This document shows, piece after piece, positions 25,205-34,465 of a stretch of DNA of 64,000 bases (positions are counted from its first letter, which is position 1; each line of letters starts with the position of its first letter). The notes under the pieces were generated by a model. The model was not told where the DNA came from and did no database searches. It worked only from the letters and a program-made list of their open reading frames with translations. Made by a program: the position numbers and the translations under genes. Source of the stretch: Salinisphaera sp. (GTDB taxonomy: Bacteria; Pseudomonadota; Gammaproteobacteria; Nevskiales; Salinisphaeraceae); NCBI GenBank assembly GCA_027858915.1, contig JAQIBT010000110.1, positions 62,001 to 126,000 of the forward strand, in the 5' to 3' direction.

Positions 25205-25921
25205 TCAACCCCGGGCAGCCGACGGCAGACCACCAAAACGCCGATCGCGCTGCTCGTACCATGTCAGCGAATCGCGAAAACTGGCCGCGTCAAAATCGGG
25301 CCACAACACATCGCAGAAATGCAGTTCGCTGTAGGCGAGGTCCCAGAGAAGAAAATTGCTGATACGCCGCTCGCCGCCTGTCCGCACGAACAGATCCGGC
25401 TGCCGGAAGCCGGCCAGACTGGTATATTCGGCCAGCATCGACTCGTCGATGTCTGCCGGATTTCGACGGCCGGCAACGCAGTCGTCGGCCAGACGGCGCG
25501 CGGCCTGAACAATGTCCCAACGCCCACCGTAATCCACCGCAACGATAAGCTTGAGGCCGTTATTGCCGGCCGTCTGCTGTTCCGCCGCCGCCATATCGCG
25601 GCTGAGGGCGGCCGAAAACCGGCTGCGATCGCCCACAAAATGCATACGCACCTTATTGGCGTGCAGCGCATTCACTTCACGGCGGATGGTACGACGGAGC
25701 AGATCCATCAGTAGCCGAACCTCGGCGCTCGGGCGATTCCAGTTTTCACTCGAAAACGCGAACAGCGTGAGTACTTCCACGCCGGTCTCGGACGCGCACT
25801 CGATGACTTCACGCACTTTCTTCGCGCCCGCACGATGGCCGGCGGCACGCGGCAGTCCCCGACGGCTGGCCCAGCGGCCGTTGCCGTCCATGATGATGGC
25901 GACGTGGTGCGGTAACGGCAT
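25205..25921 (-). CDS. uppS: Undecaprenyl diphosphate synthase (cis-prenyltransferase)
   Basis: Extends farnesyl diphosphate with isopentenyl diphosphate to the C55 lipid carrier for peptidoglycan and O-antigen. Seen: HVAIIMDGNGRWA with catalytic Asp12, the GHRAGAKKVRE block, LFAFSSENWNRP, and the C-terminal IRTGGE-like motif (VRTGGERRISNFLLW) and dimer-interface region. Length 238 residues is normal. It needs isoprenoid units although three MEP-pathway genes are missing from this neighbourhood. Confidence 0.97.
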   Translation of the reverse strand: MPLPHHVAIIMDGNGRWASRRGLPRAAGHRAGAKKVREVIECASETGVEVLTLFAFSSENWNRPSAEVRLLMDLLRRTIRREVNALHANKVRMHFVGDRSRFSAALSRDMAAAEQQTAGNNGLKLIVAVDYGGRWDIVQAARRLADDCVAGRRNPADIDESMLAEYTSLAGFRQPDLFVRTGGERRISNFLLWDLAYSELHFCDVLWPDFDAASFRDSLTWYEQRDRRFGGLPSAARG

Positions 25922-25929
25922 ACGCCAGC

Positions 25930-26487
25930 CTATACCGTCATGATTTCCTGCTCCTTGTCCTGGAGCAGGCTGTCAATGCGTTCGATGTGCTGATCCGTCA
26001 GCTGCTGAATACGCTGTTCGCCGGCGTGCTGATCATCCGCACTGATCTCCTTCTCGCCCAGCAGTTCCTTGATGTCCGAGTTGGCATCGCGGCGGACATT
26101 GCGCACGGCCACACGGCCGTCCTCTGCCTCGGCGCGCACCACCTTGACCAGATCGCGACGACGCTCCTCGGTCAGTGGCGGCAGCACAATACGGATCACC
26201 TGCCCCGCAGTCGACGGATTGAGGCCGAGATCGGCGGTCATGATGGCTTTTTCGATCTTCTGCACCATTGTCCTCTCCCACGGCTGTACCGTGATCGTAC
26301 GTGCATCCTCGACCGCGACGTTGGCGGCCTGACTCAACGGCACGTTGGATCCATAGTAATCGACCATCACGTGATCGAGAATACTGGTAGTGGCACGTCC
26401 GGTACGGATCTTGCCAAATTGATCGCGCATGACGCTGATGGTCTTGTCCATGCGCTGCTTTGCATCGTTGTATATATCGTCGATCAT
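25930..26487 (-). CDS. frr: Ribosome recycling factor
   Basis: With EF-G, splits post-termination ribosomes. The 185-residue length and the sequence fit the family throughout: [13 protein letters not shown] near the N-terminus, [30 protein letters not shown] and the C-terminal helix. The ATG overlaps the pyrH stop by four bases, so pyrH-frr are probably translationally coupled; uppS follows after a short gap. Confidence 0.98.
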   Translation of the reverse strand: MIDDIYNDAKQRMDKTISVMRDQFGKIRTGRATTSILDHVMVDYYGSNVPLSQAANVAVEDARTITVQPWERTMVQKIEKAIMTADLGLNPSTAGQVIRIVLPPLTEERRRDLVKVVRAEAEDGRVAVRNVRRDANSDIKELLGEKEISADDQHAGEQRIQQLTDQHIERIDSLLQDKEQEIMTV

Positions 26488-27233
26488 GCCTTGGCTCTTG
26501 TCGTGTTGTTATCAACCAGAGTGCCGATATCGTCGGCCCCGGTCACGATATTCATCAGGTCGCCGGCGCGGTTGATATCGAATACCCGCAGCGGCATGCC
26601 GTTGTCCCGGCACAGCACGATGGCAGTAGTATCCATCACGGCCAATCGCTGGTCGATGACTTCGTCGTAGGTCAGATGGGTATAGCGCCTTGCGCTGTCG
26701 TCGGTCATGGGATCGGCGCTGTAGATCCCATCCACCTTGGTGGCCTTGAGCATAAGATCGGCATTGATCTCGATGGCTCGCAGACTGGCTGCTGAGTCGG
26801 TGGTGAAGAACGGATTACCTGTGCCGGCGGCAAAGATCACCACTCGGCCCTTCTCGAGATGCCGGATGGCGCGTCGCCGGATATAGTCTTCACACACCTG
26901 ATTGATACGTATGGCCGACATCACGCGTGCCGTCATGCCAGCGTGCTCGATGGAGTCCTGCAATGCCAGCGCGTTGATCACGGTCGCCAGCATGCCCATC
27001 TGATCACCGGTCACACGGTCCATGCCTCGACCGGCAAGGCCGACACCGCGAAAGATGTTGCCACCACCGACCACCATAGCGACCTGCACTCGCGCCTCGA
27101 CCAGCTCGCGAATATCTGCCGCCAGGCGCTCGATCACATCTGCCGAGATACCGAATTCGGTTCGCCCCATCAAGGCTTCACCGCTGAGCTTCAGGAGGAT
27201 GCGTCGGAAAGCTGGCCGTTTTTTCTCACTCAT
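26484..27233 (-). CDS. pyrH: Uridylate kinase
   Basis: Phosphorylates UMP to UDP for pyrimidine nucleotide supply. Seen: [12 protein letters not shown] at the N-terminus, [22 protein letters not shown] and the DGIYSADP region of the amino acid kinase fold. The ATG at 27233 (MSEKKRPAF) fits the family and has AGAGG about eight bases upstream; the frame is open further upstream but that part is not conserved. Length 249 residues is normal. The tsf terminator lies upstream, so pyrH probably has its own promoter within 27234-27430. Confidence 0.97.
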   Translation of the reverse strand: MSEKKRPAFRRILLKLSGEALMGRTEFGISADVIERLAADIRELVEARVQVAMVVGGGNIFRGVGLAGRGMDRVTGDQMGMLATVINALALQDSIEHAGMTARVMSAIRINQVCEDYIRRRAIRHLEKGRVVIFAAGTGNPFFTTDSAASLRAIEINADLMLKATKVDGIYSADPMTDDSARRYTHLTYDEVIDQRLAVMDTTAIVLCRDNGMPLRVFDINRAGDLMNIVTGADDIGTLVDNNTTRAKA

Positions 27234-27436
27234 GGACGAACCTCTGGTCTTAATCTTGGCCGAACCCATCCATTCAGGACGTGGCTCGACCCCAAGCACT
27301 ATGTGTTCCGGGTGTTCCGGCGCATGCGCGCATGGGCTTCGCCTGCCCAGCCACCCTCGTGTACCGGCTCTCAAACAGGAGCACGCAGCCGCGGCTAATC
27401 TAACAGCCGAAGCTGACCCACGGCCGAATGAAAGAC

Positions 27437-27505
27437 AAAAAAAAGCCGACTGCTCTCAAGGCCTGTTGCCGTTTCATGCGGCAACAGGCCCTCGTAGCAG
27501 CCGAC
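27437..27505 (-). terminator. Strong intrinsic terminator after tsf, built on a mobile-element palindrome
   Basis: On the minus strand a two-storey hairpin is followed directly by eight T residues (27444-27437). The inner stem is a perfect 12-bp palindrome (27460-27471 with 27479-27490, 7-base loop). The outer stem pairs 27496-27505 with 27445-27454 over 10 bp including two G-U pairs. The tsf stop is 11 bases away. The inner stem matches both ends of the palindromic element at 49042-49322 fused together. Confidence 0.9.
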
Positions 27506-27515
27506 ATACAGCCGA

Positions 27516-28400
27516 TCAGGCCGATTTGCTGGCTTGGGCCTTGACCTCTGCCGCAAAGTCTTCCTGCTTCTTCTCAATGCCTTCGCCGACTTCCAGACGG
27601 GTGTAATCGGTAATCTTGGCGCTCTGGCTCTTCACCAGCTTCTCTACCGTCGTGTCGGGATCCTTCACGAACGGCTGACCCAGAAAAGTAATCTCGGCCA
27701 GGTACTTGCGCAGCCGACCCTCTACCATCTTCTCGATGATCTCATCCGGCTTGCCACTGTCGCGCGCCTGTGCGACGAGGATTTCCTTCTCCGCCGCGCG
27801 CCGCTCGGCCGGCACCTCGTCCGCCGAGAGGTGTGCCGGTGCAGACGCTGCCACATGCATGGCCAGATCGCGCGCCAATGCATCTTCGCCACCGGTAACG
27901 GCGACCGCACTGGCGATACGCGCCCCATGCAGATAGACATCGAGCTTGCCATCAGCGACTGCTTCAATGCGACGAAAACGACGCACGGTGATGTTCTCGC
28001 CCAGCGTCGCAATCAAGGCACGACGATGTGCGTCGATGGTCTCGCCGCCGAATTCGATCGCGGCCACGGCCTCGACATCGGCCGGACGACCGGCCAGCGC
28101 TGCGACAGCAACCTGGTCGGCGAACGCCACGAAGTCCTCGTTCTTGCCGACGAAATCGGTCTCGCAGTTGACTTCCACCAGAACGGCCGCGGTCCGGTCA
28201 TCGTTGACAGCAGCCGCGATACGGCCTTCCGCCGCGATACGACCGGCTTTCTTGTCGGCCTTGGCCAACCCTTCACGGCGCATGTTGTCCGCTGCGGTGT
28301 CGATATCACCGTCGGTGGCCAAGAGTGCTTTCTTGCACTCCATCATGCCGGCGCCGGTGCGTTCGCGAAGCTCCTTAACCAGAGCAGCACTAATTGCCAT
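27516..28400 (-). CDS. tsf: Elongation factor Ts
   Basis: Guanine nucleotide exchange factor for EF-Tu. Seen: N-terminal UBA-like helix region [18 protein letters not shown], and the EF-Tu-contacting motif [12 protein letters not shown] near residue 80, followed by the two core subdomains. Length 294 residues is normal. It follows rpsB with an 47-base gap, the universal rpsB-tsf operon, and ends at a strong terminator. Confidence 0.98.
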   Translation of the reverse strand: MAISAALVKELRERTGAGMMECKKALLATDGDIDTAADNMRREGLAKADKKAGRIAAEGRIAAAVNDDRTAAVLVEVNCETDFVGKNEDFVAFADQVAVAALAGRPADVEAVAAIEFGGETIDAHRRALIATLGENITVRRFRRIEAVADGKLDVYLHGARIASAVAVTGGEDALARDLAMHVAASAPAHLSADEVPAERRAAEKEILVAQARDSGKPDEIIEKMVEGRLRKYLAEITFLGQPFVKDPDTTVEKLVKSQSAKITDYTRLEVGEGIEKKQEDFAAEVKAQASKSA

Positions 28401-28447
28401 TATTGAACCTTCAAATCAGTGGTTGATCGGACAGCGTCTCGACCGGA

Positions 28448-29365
28448 TTACTCTTTCGAGTCGCCGGCGAATGCGGACTTGGGCTCATCCGAACCGTCGG
28501 TCGAGGCCACATCGCCAAGCGATGCCGTGGCCCGCGGCTCCGACTCGACCTCGGATTCCTGAATCACGGAATTCTGGGTCGCCTCGGAGGCTGCCTGCGA
28601 TTCGGCTGGCTTGCCGGCGCCGTGCGCATCACCTTCGGCCTGTACCGGCGTGATGTCCTGCTCCTGGCCGGTGAAGTTGCCCTTGCTGCCACGACCGGCC
28701 AGTACCGCATCGGCCACCATTTCGGTGTAGATGCGGATAGCACGGATCGCGTCGTCGTTACCCGGGATCACCACATCGATGCCTTCCGGCGAGCAGTTGG
28801 TGTCGACCACTGCCACTACCGGGATACCCAGCTTGCGCGCTTCGTCTATGGCGATCTTCTCGAAGCCCACATCGATGACGAACAGCGCGTCCGGCAGGCT
28901 GGTCATTTCCTTGATACCGCCGATGCCGCGCTCGAGCTTGTCGCGCTCGCGCTGCAGACTCAGACCTTCGCGCTTGTTGAGCTTGCGGATGGAACCGTCT
29001 TCGATCATTTTCTCAAGATCGTGCAGACGCTGAATAGAGTTCTTCACGGTCTTGAAGTTGGTGAGCATGCCGCCCAACCAACGATGGTTAACAAACGGCA
29101 TGCCGCAGCGCTGGGCCTGCTTGCCGACTGCTTCGCGCGCCGCGCGCTTGGTGCCCACGAACATCACGCTGCCGCCGTTGGCCGACAGACGGCTGATGTA
29201 GTTGTAGGCTTCCTTGACGAGCGGCAAGGTCTCTTCAAGGTTGATGATATGGATCTTGTTGCGATGGCCGAAGATGTACGGGGCCATCTTCGGGTTCCAG
29301 TAGCGCGTACGATGTCCAAAGTGAACGCCTGCTTCGAGCAGCTGACGCATGCTGACTTGACTCAT
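28448..29365 (-). CDS. rpsB: 30S ribosomal protein S2 with long acidic C-terminal tail
   Basis: Ribosomal protein of the small subunit back side. Residues 1-225 match S2 closely ([63 protein letters not shown]). From about residue 230 to 305 there is an extra tail of roughly 75 residues rich in Glu, Asp, Ser, Ala and Gly with almost no hydrophobic core, whereas E. coli S2 is 241 residues in all. The frame shows no disruption, so this is a real extension. It heads the rpsB-tsf operon, preceded by a conserved leader. Confidence 0.97.
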   Translation of the reverse strand: MSQVSMRQLLEAGVHFGHRTRYWNPKMAPYIFGHRNKIHIINLEETLPLVKEAYNYISRLSANGGSVMFVGTKRAAREAVGKQAQRCGMPFVNHRWLGGMLTNFKTVKNSIQRLHDLEKMIEDGSIRKLNKREGLSLQRERDKLERGIGGIKEMTSLPDALFVIDVGFEKIAIDEARKLGIPVVAVVDTNCSPEGIDVVIPGNDDAIRAIRIYTEMVADAVLAGRGSKGNFTGQEQDITPVQAEGDAHGAGKPAESQAASEATQNSVIQESEVESEPRATASLGDVASTDGSDEPKSAFAGDSKE

Positions 29366-29470
29366 AGATTATCTCCGGGTTGAGCCTCCGCGTATCCCAT
29401 GCAGCAACCCCGTCGATTGATCAGGGGCACCCCGCTCCATGTGTCGATACGCGTGTGGATTTAGGTCTGC
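29366..29470 (-). promoter_or_regulatory. rpsB leader (likely S2 autoregulatory 5' UTR)
   Basis: The minus-strand stretch 29398-29377 reads GGGATACGCGGAGGCTCAAC and then CC, very close to the GGGATACGTGGAGG block that I recall from the E. coli rpsB leader, a conserved structure through which S2 represses rpsB-tsf. It is followed by GGAG seven bases before the ATG. The outer boundary at 29470 is approximate. Identity rests on motif recall and position, not on a computed alignment. Confidence 0.6.
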
Positions 29471-29597
29471 CATAGTGGCGATTTACGCCGCGAATTGCCG
29501 TCGACGCGAGCGGTTTATACCATAGTGACATCATTCAGACCACCGTCGCCTTCACGGCGACGGTGATATTTCGCATTATGCCAAGGATACGAACGCC

Positions 29598-30365
29598 ATG
29601 AGCGTGAACATCAAGACGCCGGAAGAGCAGGACAAGATGCGCGAGGCCGGCCGCCTCGCAGCCCAGGTGCTCGACATGATTGGACCGTTTGTCCAGCCGG
29701 GTGTGGCAACAGACGAACTCAACACTCGCTGCCACGATTTCATGGTCGACGAGTTGGGAACGACCCCGGCGCCGCTGAATTACCACGGCTTTCCGAAATC
29801 GGTCTGTATCTCGGTCAACCACGTGGTTTGCCACGGCATTCCCAGTGACAAGCAACTCAAGAAAGGCGATGCGATCAATATCGATGTCACCCTGATCAAG
29901 GATGGCTACCACGGCGACTCCTCGCGGATGTACTTCGTCGGCGACCCGTCGATCAAGGCCAGACGCCTGTCCGATATTGCCGAACAGGCGCTGTACGTCG
30001 GTATCGACATGGTCCGGCCAGGCGCTACGCTCGGCGATGTCGGCGCCGCGATTCAGGAGTTTGTCGAATCGAATCGTTGCTCGGTGGTACGCGAATACTG
30101 CGGCCACGGCATCGGGCTCGGCTTTCATGAAGAGCCCCAGGTATTGCACTACGGCAAGGTTGGAACCGGCCTGACGCTGGAAGCCGGCATGACCTTTACG
30201 ATCGAACCCATGGTCAACGCGGGCAAGCGCCACGTAAAAGTACTGCCTGACGGTTGGACCGTGGTGACCAAGGACCACTCGCTGTCGGCGCAGTGGGAAC
30301 ATACGGTGCTGGTCACCGAGGCCGGCGTCGAAATCCTGACGCCGAGTCAGCTGGTCGCAGCCTGA
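29598..30365 (+). CDS. map: Methionine aminopeptidase, type I
   Basis: Removes the initiator methionine from nascent proteins. Seen: metal ligands and motifs of the pita-bread fold: NIDVTLIKDGYHGDSS (two Asp), GHGIGLGFHEEP (His), FTIEPMVN (Glu) and WEHTVLVT (Glu nearby). Length 255 residues is normal. It is divergent from rpsB, as in E. coli and Pseudomonas, and is followed after one base by glnD. Confidence 0.98.
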   Translation: MSVNIKTPEEQDKMREAGRLAAQVLDMIGPFVQPGVATDELNTRCHDFMVDELGTTPAPLNYHGFPKSVCISVNHVVCHGIPSDKQLKKGDAINIDVTLIKDGYHGDSSRMYFVGDPSIKARRLSDIAEQALYVGIDMVRPGATLGDVGAAIQEFVESNRCSVVREYCGHGIGLGFHEEPQVLHYGKVGTGLTLEAGMTFTIEPMVNAGKRHVKVLPDGWTVVTKDHSLSAQWEHTVLVTEAGVEILTPSQLVAA

Positions 30366-30366
30366 C

Positions 30367-33042
30367 GTGGGACTCATCGAGCAAGATATTCCTACAGAGC
30401 ACGAAGGCCCGCGTGACTGGTCCCACTTTCTGGGCCAGGTGGTCGGGCTGGACGTACACGACATACCCGGCATACGCGCCGCGCTCACCGAAGGCAGGGA
30501 GCGCATCGCCAACGCTTTCTGCCACGATGCCCCGATCGGGCGGCTGGTCAGGGCGCGCGCCGAACTGGTCGACGCCGTACTCGTCCACGCCTGGAATACA
30601 TTGGTCGACGCACAGAACGCCTGCCTGGTCGCGGTCGGCGGCTATGGCCGGAACGAGCTGCTGCCGCAATCTGATATCGATCTGCTGATCCTGTATCGCC
30701 CCGGCATGCTCGACGACATCGGGCCGTCGCTGGAAGCCTTCCTCACCTACCTGTGGGATCTCGGCCTGGAGATCGGCCATAGCGTTCGCTCGCCGGACGA
30801 ATGCGCCGAACTGGCAGCGGACGACGTCTCCATCATGACCAATCTGATGGAGTCGCGTACGCTCGCCGGCGATCCGGCGTTGTTTGCCACCATGCGCGCA
30901 GCCACGTCAGTCGAACATATCTGGCCGTCGGCGGATTTCTTCAACGCCAAGGTCGAAGAACAGAACGCACGCCATGCGCGGTTCGATGAAACAGCGTACA
31001 AGCTGGAGCCCAACGTCAAGGAATCCCCTGGTGGCCTGCGCGATATCCAGACCATCGCCTGGGTAGCCAAGCGCCAGTTCTCGACCCAGACCCTCGACGG
31101 CTTGGTGGACTACGGCTTTCTCAGCCGTCGCGAATTCAGCGAGCTTCATCGTGGCCAGGCATTCCTCTGGCGCGTGCGATTCGCACTGCATATGCTCACT
31201 GGTCGCGCCGAGAATCGCCTGCTGTTCGATCACCAGATCCGGATCGCCCAGCTGATGGGCTACGACGACGAGGAAAATACCCTTGCCGTCGAAAGATTGA
31301 TGCAACGTTATTATCGCAACATCAAAGCCTTGTCGGCACTTAATGATGTTTTGCTTCAACTTTTTTCAGAAGCCATTCTGCATCGCGCCGACAGCGAGCG
31401 TCCGCGACCAATCAACGAACGTTTTCAGGCACGCCATGGTTTCATCGAGGTGGTGTCCGACGACGTATTTCTGGAAACCCCGAGCGCCCTGCTAGAAATC
31501 TTCTATCTGATGCAGACCAGGCCGGGCCTGTCCGGTATCCGTGCGCACACCCTGCGGCTGATGCGACGCGACCGACGTCTTATCAATGAAAGTTTCAGAA
31601 ATTCATTGCATTGTCGGCGATTGTTCACTGAAATTCTAAGGCAAAGAAGCGGCGTCATCCGGGCCTTGCGGCGCATGAATCGCTACGGCATTCTCGGCCG
31701 TTATCTGCCGAACTTCGGCCGCATTATTGGCCGCATGCAATACGACCTGTTCCATACTCTCACCGTGGACGAACATACGCTGTTCGTGATCCGCAACATG
31801 CGGCGCCTCGCCCTGTCACGCTTCAACGACGAAATGCCGTTTGCCAGCGCCTTGATGCAGGATCTCAACAAGCCCCAGATCATGTATATCGTCGGCCTGA
31901 TGCACGATATCGCCAAGGGCCGCGGCGGCGACCATTCGGAGCTTGGCGCGATCGACGCCCGACAATTCTGCGAAACCCACGGCATCTCTTCGGAGGATAC
32001 CGATCTCGTATGTTGGCTGGTACGCCGTCACTTGTTCATGTCGATGACTGCTCAACGCCGAGATATCAATGACGTACAAGTGGTTAACGAGTTTGCACGT
32101 GAAGTCGGTAGCCGCGAGCGGCTGGACCGCCTGTTCCTGCTCACCATCTGCGATATTCGTGCGACCAACCCGGATCTGTGGAATTCCTGGAAGGAAAGCC
32201 TGCTCACGGACCTGTACAATAACGCACGGCGCGCTCTCGAGCGCGGACTTGACGATCCCCTGAGCCGGGACGAGATGGTGGCCGAAACACGCAGCGCCGC
32301 TGCAGCCCTGCTCACGCGCGCCAAGGTCAATACGCCGAAATTCCAGAAAGTCTGGGCGCGATTCGACCCCGAGTACTTCCTGCGTCATAGCGCTGAGGAG
32401 GTGGCACGTCAGACACGGGCCATCGTCGAACACGGCGACCATGAACGACCACTCGTATCGCTGACGCATATCAAGGAACAAGGCACTACGCTATTCGTTT
32501 ATTCACGCGACCGTGACTATCTGTTCGGCGTCACGACCGGCGTACTCGCACAACTCGGTTTATCGGTATTGGACGCTCGCATCAATACGACTCATGACGG
32601 GTACACGCTGGATACGTATGTGGTGGCAGAAGAGAACGCCGAACCAGTCGTTGACCCTTATCGCGTGCGCGAAGTCGAGCAGGCACTGATTGATGCCGTG
32701 GCGGATCCATTGACCGAGAGCGTGGATGTCACCCGTCGCACCTCTCGCCGCAACCGATATTTCAATGTACCCACACAAATATATTTCACGCAGGCGACCG
32801 AGCGCGCCTGCACGGTAATGGAAATCGTGACGGCTGACCGGCCGGGCCTGCTGTCGATCATCGGCGACGTGTTTCATCGCTGCGGCATCCTGATCGAAAC
32901 CGCCAAGATCGCGACCATCGGCGAACGTGCTGAAGACGTGTTTTTCATTACGGATCGCCAGCAACATGCGATCACCAACCACTCGTTTCTGCGCGAACTG
33001 CGAGCAACCATGATACAGGAGCTGGATCAGGCCGATGGGTGA
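30367..33042 (+). CDS. glnD: PII uridylyltransferase/uridylyl-removing enzyme
   Basis: Nitrogen sensor that uridylylates or deuridylylates PII proteins in response to glutamine. Seen: nucleotidyltransferase motif GGYGRNELLPQSDIDLLIL near residues 93-111, a PII-UTase domain, the HD hydrolase motif LMHDIAKGRGGDHSELG near residue 515, and two C-terminal ACT domains (about 705-780 and 815-891; EIVTADRPGLLSIIGD). Length 891 residues is normal. The start is a GTG next to the map stop; overlap-type spacing suggests co-transcription. Confidence 0.97.
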   Translation: MGLIEQDIPTEHEGPRDWSHFLGQVVGLDVHDIPGIRAALTEGRERIANAFCHDAPIGRLVRARAELVDAVLVHAWNTLVDAQNACLVAVGGYGRNELLPQSDIDLLILYRPGMLDDIGPSLEAFLTYLWDLGLEIGHSVRSPDECAELAADDVSIMTNLMESRTLAGDPALFATMRAATSVEHIWPSADFFNAKVEEQNARHARFDETAYKLEPNVKESPGGLRDIQTIAWVAKRQFSTQTLDGLVDYGFLSRREFSELHRGQAFLWRVRFALHMLTGRAENRLLFDHQIRIAQLMGYDDEENTLAVERLMQRYYRNIKALSALNDVLLQLFSEAILHRADSERPRPINERFQARHGFIEVVSDDVFLETPSALLEIFYLMQTRPGLSGIRAHTLRLMRRDRRLINESFRNSLHCRRLFTEILRQRSGVIRALRRMNRYGILGRYLPNFGRIIGRMQYDLFHTLTVDEHTLFVIRNMRRLALSRFNDEMPFASALMQDLNKPQIMYIVGLMHDIAKGRGGDHSELGAIDARQFCETHGISSEDTDLVCWLVRRHLFMSMTAQRRDINDVQVVNEFAREVGSRERLDRLFLLTICDIRATNPDLWNSWKESLLTDLYNNARRALERGLDDPLSRDEMVAETRSAAAALLTRAKVNTPKFQKVWARFDPEYFLRHSAEEVARQTRAIVEHGDHERPLVSLTHIKEQGTTLFVYSRDRDYLFGVTTGVLAQLGLSVLDARINTTHDGYTLDTYVVAEENAEPVVDPYRVREVEQALIDAVADPLTESVDVTRRTSRRNRYFNVPTQIYFTQATERACTVMEIVTADRPGLLSIIGDVFHRCGILIETAKIATIGERAEDVFFITDRQQHAITNHSFLRELRATMIQELDQADG

Positions 33043-33284
33043 CGCGGCCGGCAGGTCCGCGCTCTTGACGTCTGATCGCCCGACCGCGCTTACGCCTATT
33101 ACCCATCGAACCAGGTTCAGGCTTCGAGATCCGGCGCGAACTGTCAGTGGCAACCCAACGGCAATCAACCAGGCGTCAATATCCCCAGCCGCTATCTTTT
33201 TCCGGCTGCGTCGGACCGACTTACGCGGTAGACTTTCGCGCTTTGAAGACAAATTATCTGACCGCGAAGCGCGCAAGGAATCAC

Positions 33285-34109
33285 ATGACCGATATTCAGA
33301 CGATCATCGAAGATGCGTTCGACAACCGCGACCGGCTCTCTCCGCACAGCGCCGACGAGTCAATCCTCGACGCAGTGCAAAAAGCCCTGGATATGCTCGA
33401 CGACGGCAGCGCACGGGTAGCGGAGCCAACGACCGACGGCTGGCGGGTCAATGAATGGCTCAAGAAGGCAGTGCTGGTCTCGTTCCGCCTGCGCGACAAC
33501 GAACCCGTGGCCGGCGGCTTCACGAATTATTTCGACAAGGTGCCGTCCAAGTACGAGTACTACGATGCTGATGATTTCAAGCGTCAAGGCGCACGCGTGG
33601 TGCCGCCGGCGACCGTGCGTCGTGGCGCACACATTGCGCCCAACGTTGTGCTGATGCCCAGCTACGTCAATATTGGCGCCTATGTTGGCAAGGGAACGAT
33701 GATCGACACCTGGGCTACGGTCGGCTCCTGCGCTCAGGTCGGCGAAGGAGTGCATCTGTCCGGCGGCGCCGGACTGGGCGGCGTACTCGAACCCCTGCAG
33801 GCCGCACCAACGATCATCGAGGACGGCTGCTTCATTGGTGCCCGCTCCGAGATCGTCGAAGGCGTTCGCGTCGGCAAGGGCTCGGTCGTCTCGATGGGCG
33901 TATTCATCGGCGCCTCGACCCCGATCTATGACCGCGAAGCCGATCAAATCGTTTATGGCGAAGTGCCAGCCGGGTCGGTGGTGGTTGCCGGCAGCCTGCC
34001 CCGCGATAACGGACGCTACAGCATCAACGCTGCCATCATCGTCAAGAAAGTCGACGCTGGCACGCGTGCCAAGGTCAGCGTCAATGATCTGTTGCGCAAC
34101 GTCGAATGA
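33285..34109 (+). CDS. dapD: 2,3,4,5-tetrahydropyridine-2,6-dicarboxylate N-succinyltransferase
   Basis: Succinyl branch of lysine and diaminopimelate synthesis, feeding peptidoglycan. Seen: N-terminal helical domain, [17 protein letters not shown], and a beta-helix of hexapeptide repeats ([35 protein letters not shown]). The ATG at 33285 ([12 protein letters not shown]) matches relatives and removes an unlikely 46-residue extension. Length 274 residues is normal. The 242 bases between glnD and dapD hold no gene that I recognise; dapC, found there in Pseudomonas, is absent. Confidence 0.97.
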   Translation: MTDIQTIIEDAFDNRDRLSPHSADESILDAVQKALDMLDDGSARVAEPTTDGWRVNEWLKKAVLVSFRLRDNEPVAGGFTNYFDKVPSKYEYYDADDFKRQGARVVPPATVRRGAHIAPNVVLMPSYVNIGAYVGKGTMIDTWATVGSCAQVGEGVHLSGGAGLGGVLEPLQAAPTIIEDGCFIGARSEIVEGVRVGKGSVVSMGVFIGASTPIYDREADQIVYGEVPAGSVVVAGSLPRDNGRYSINAAIIVKKVDAGTRAKVSVNDLLRNVE

Positions 34110-34465
34110 GCGATGTTCACATCTACGGCATAAAGAACTGTGATAGCTGCCGGCGCGCTCGCCGCTGGCTGGACGAAGCGGGCGTGGCCTACCAGTGGAT
34201 TGACTTGCGTACCGACGGCATCGACCGCGCCCGCTTGGAAATCTGGAAAGATGTGCTTGGCGCCGATGTCCTGCTCAACAAGCGCAGCAAGACCTGGCGG
34301 GACTTCGACGCCCGACAACGCGCGGCAGCTCAGGCCGACCCGGTTGCCGTGCTCGTGGGCCACCCGACGCTGATCAAGCGGCCGGTCCTCGAGGCCACGA
34401 CGACCACGCTCGCCGGCTTCTCCGAAGCGCGCTATGAAACGGCGGTCACGGGAACCCTTTCATGA
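34106..34465 (+). CDS. yffB: ArsC/Spx-family reductase-like protein YffB
   Basis: A 119-residue thioredoxin-fold protein of the ArsC/Spx family. Seen: [17 protein letters not shown] with a CxxC pair (Cys12 and Cys15), [20 protein letters not shown] and the C-terminal HPTLIKRPV. The YffB subgroup sits beside dapE in E. coli and Pseudomonas; it may act with glutathione, but its substrate is unknown, and arsenate reduction should not be assumed. Four-base overlaps with dapD upstream and dapE downstream mark a tight operon. Confidence 0.92.
   Translation: MSDVHIYGIKNCDSCRRARRWLDEAGVAYQWIDLRTDGIDRARLEIWKDVLGADVLLNKRSKTWRDFDARQRAAAQADPVAVLVGHPTLIKRPVLEATTTTLAGFSEARYETAVTGTLS

Noticed and set aside
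27233-27255. Third copy of the 427-bp element end near pyrH (AACCTCTG match)
   Set aside because: Only eight bases plus scattered matches agree. They correspond to the pyrH Shine-Dalgarno AGAGG, and no partner repeat is found nearby.
29535-30512. 325-codon open frame opposite map and glnD
   Set aside because: Antisense shadow of map and the start of glnD.
34106-34465. Arsenate reductase / arsenic resistance gene
   Set aside because: The protein is in the ArsC/Spx fold family but belongs to the YffB group next to dapE; there are no ars genes around it.
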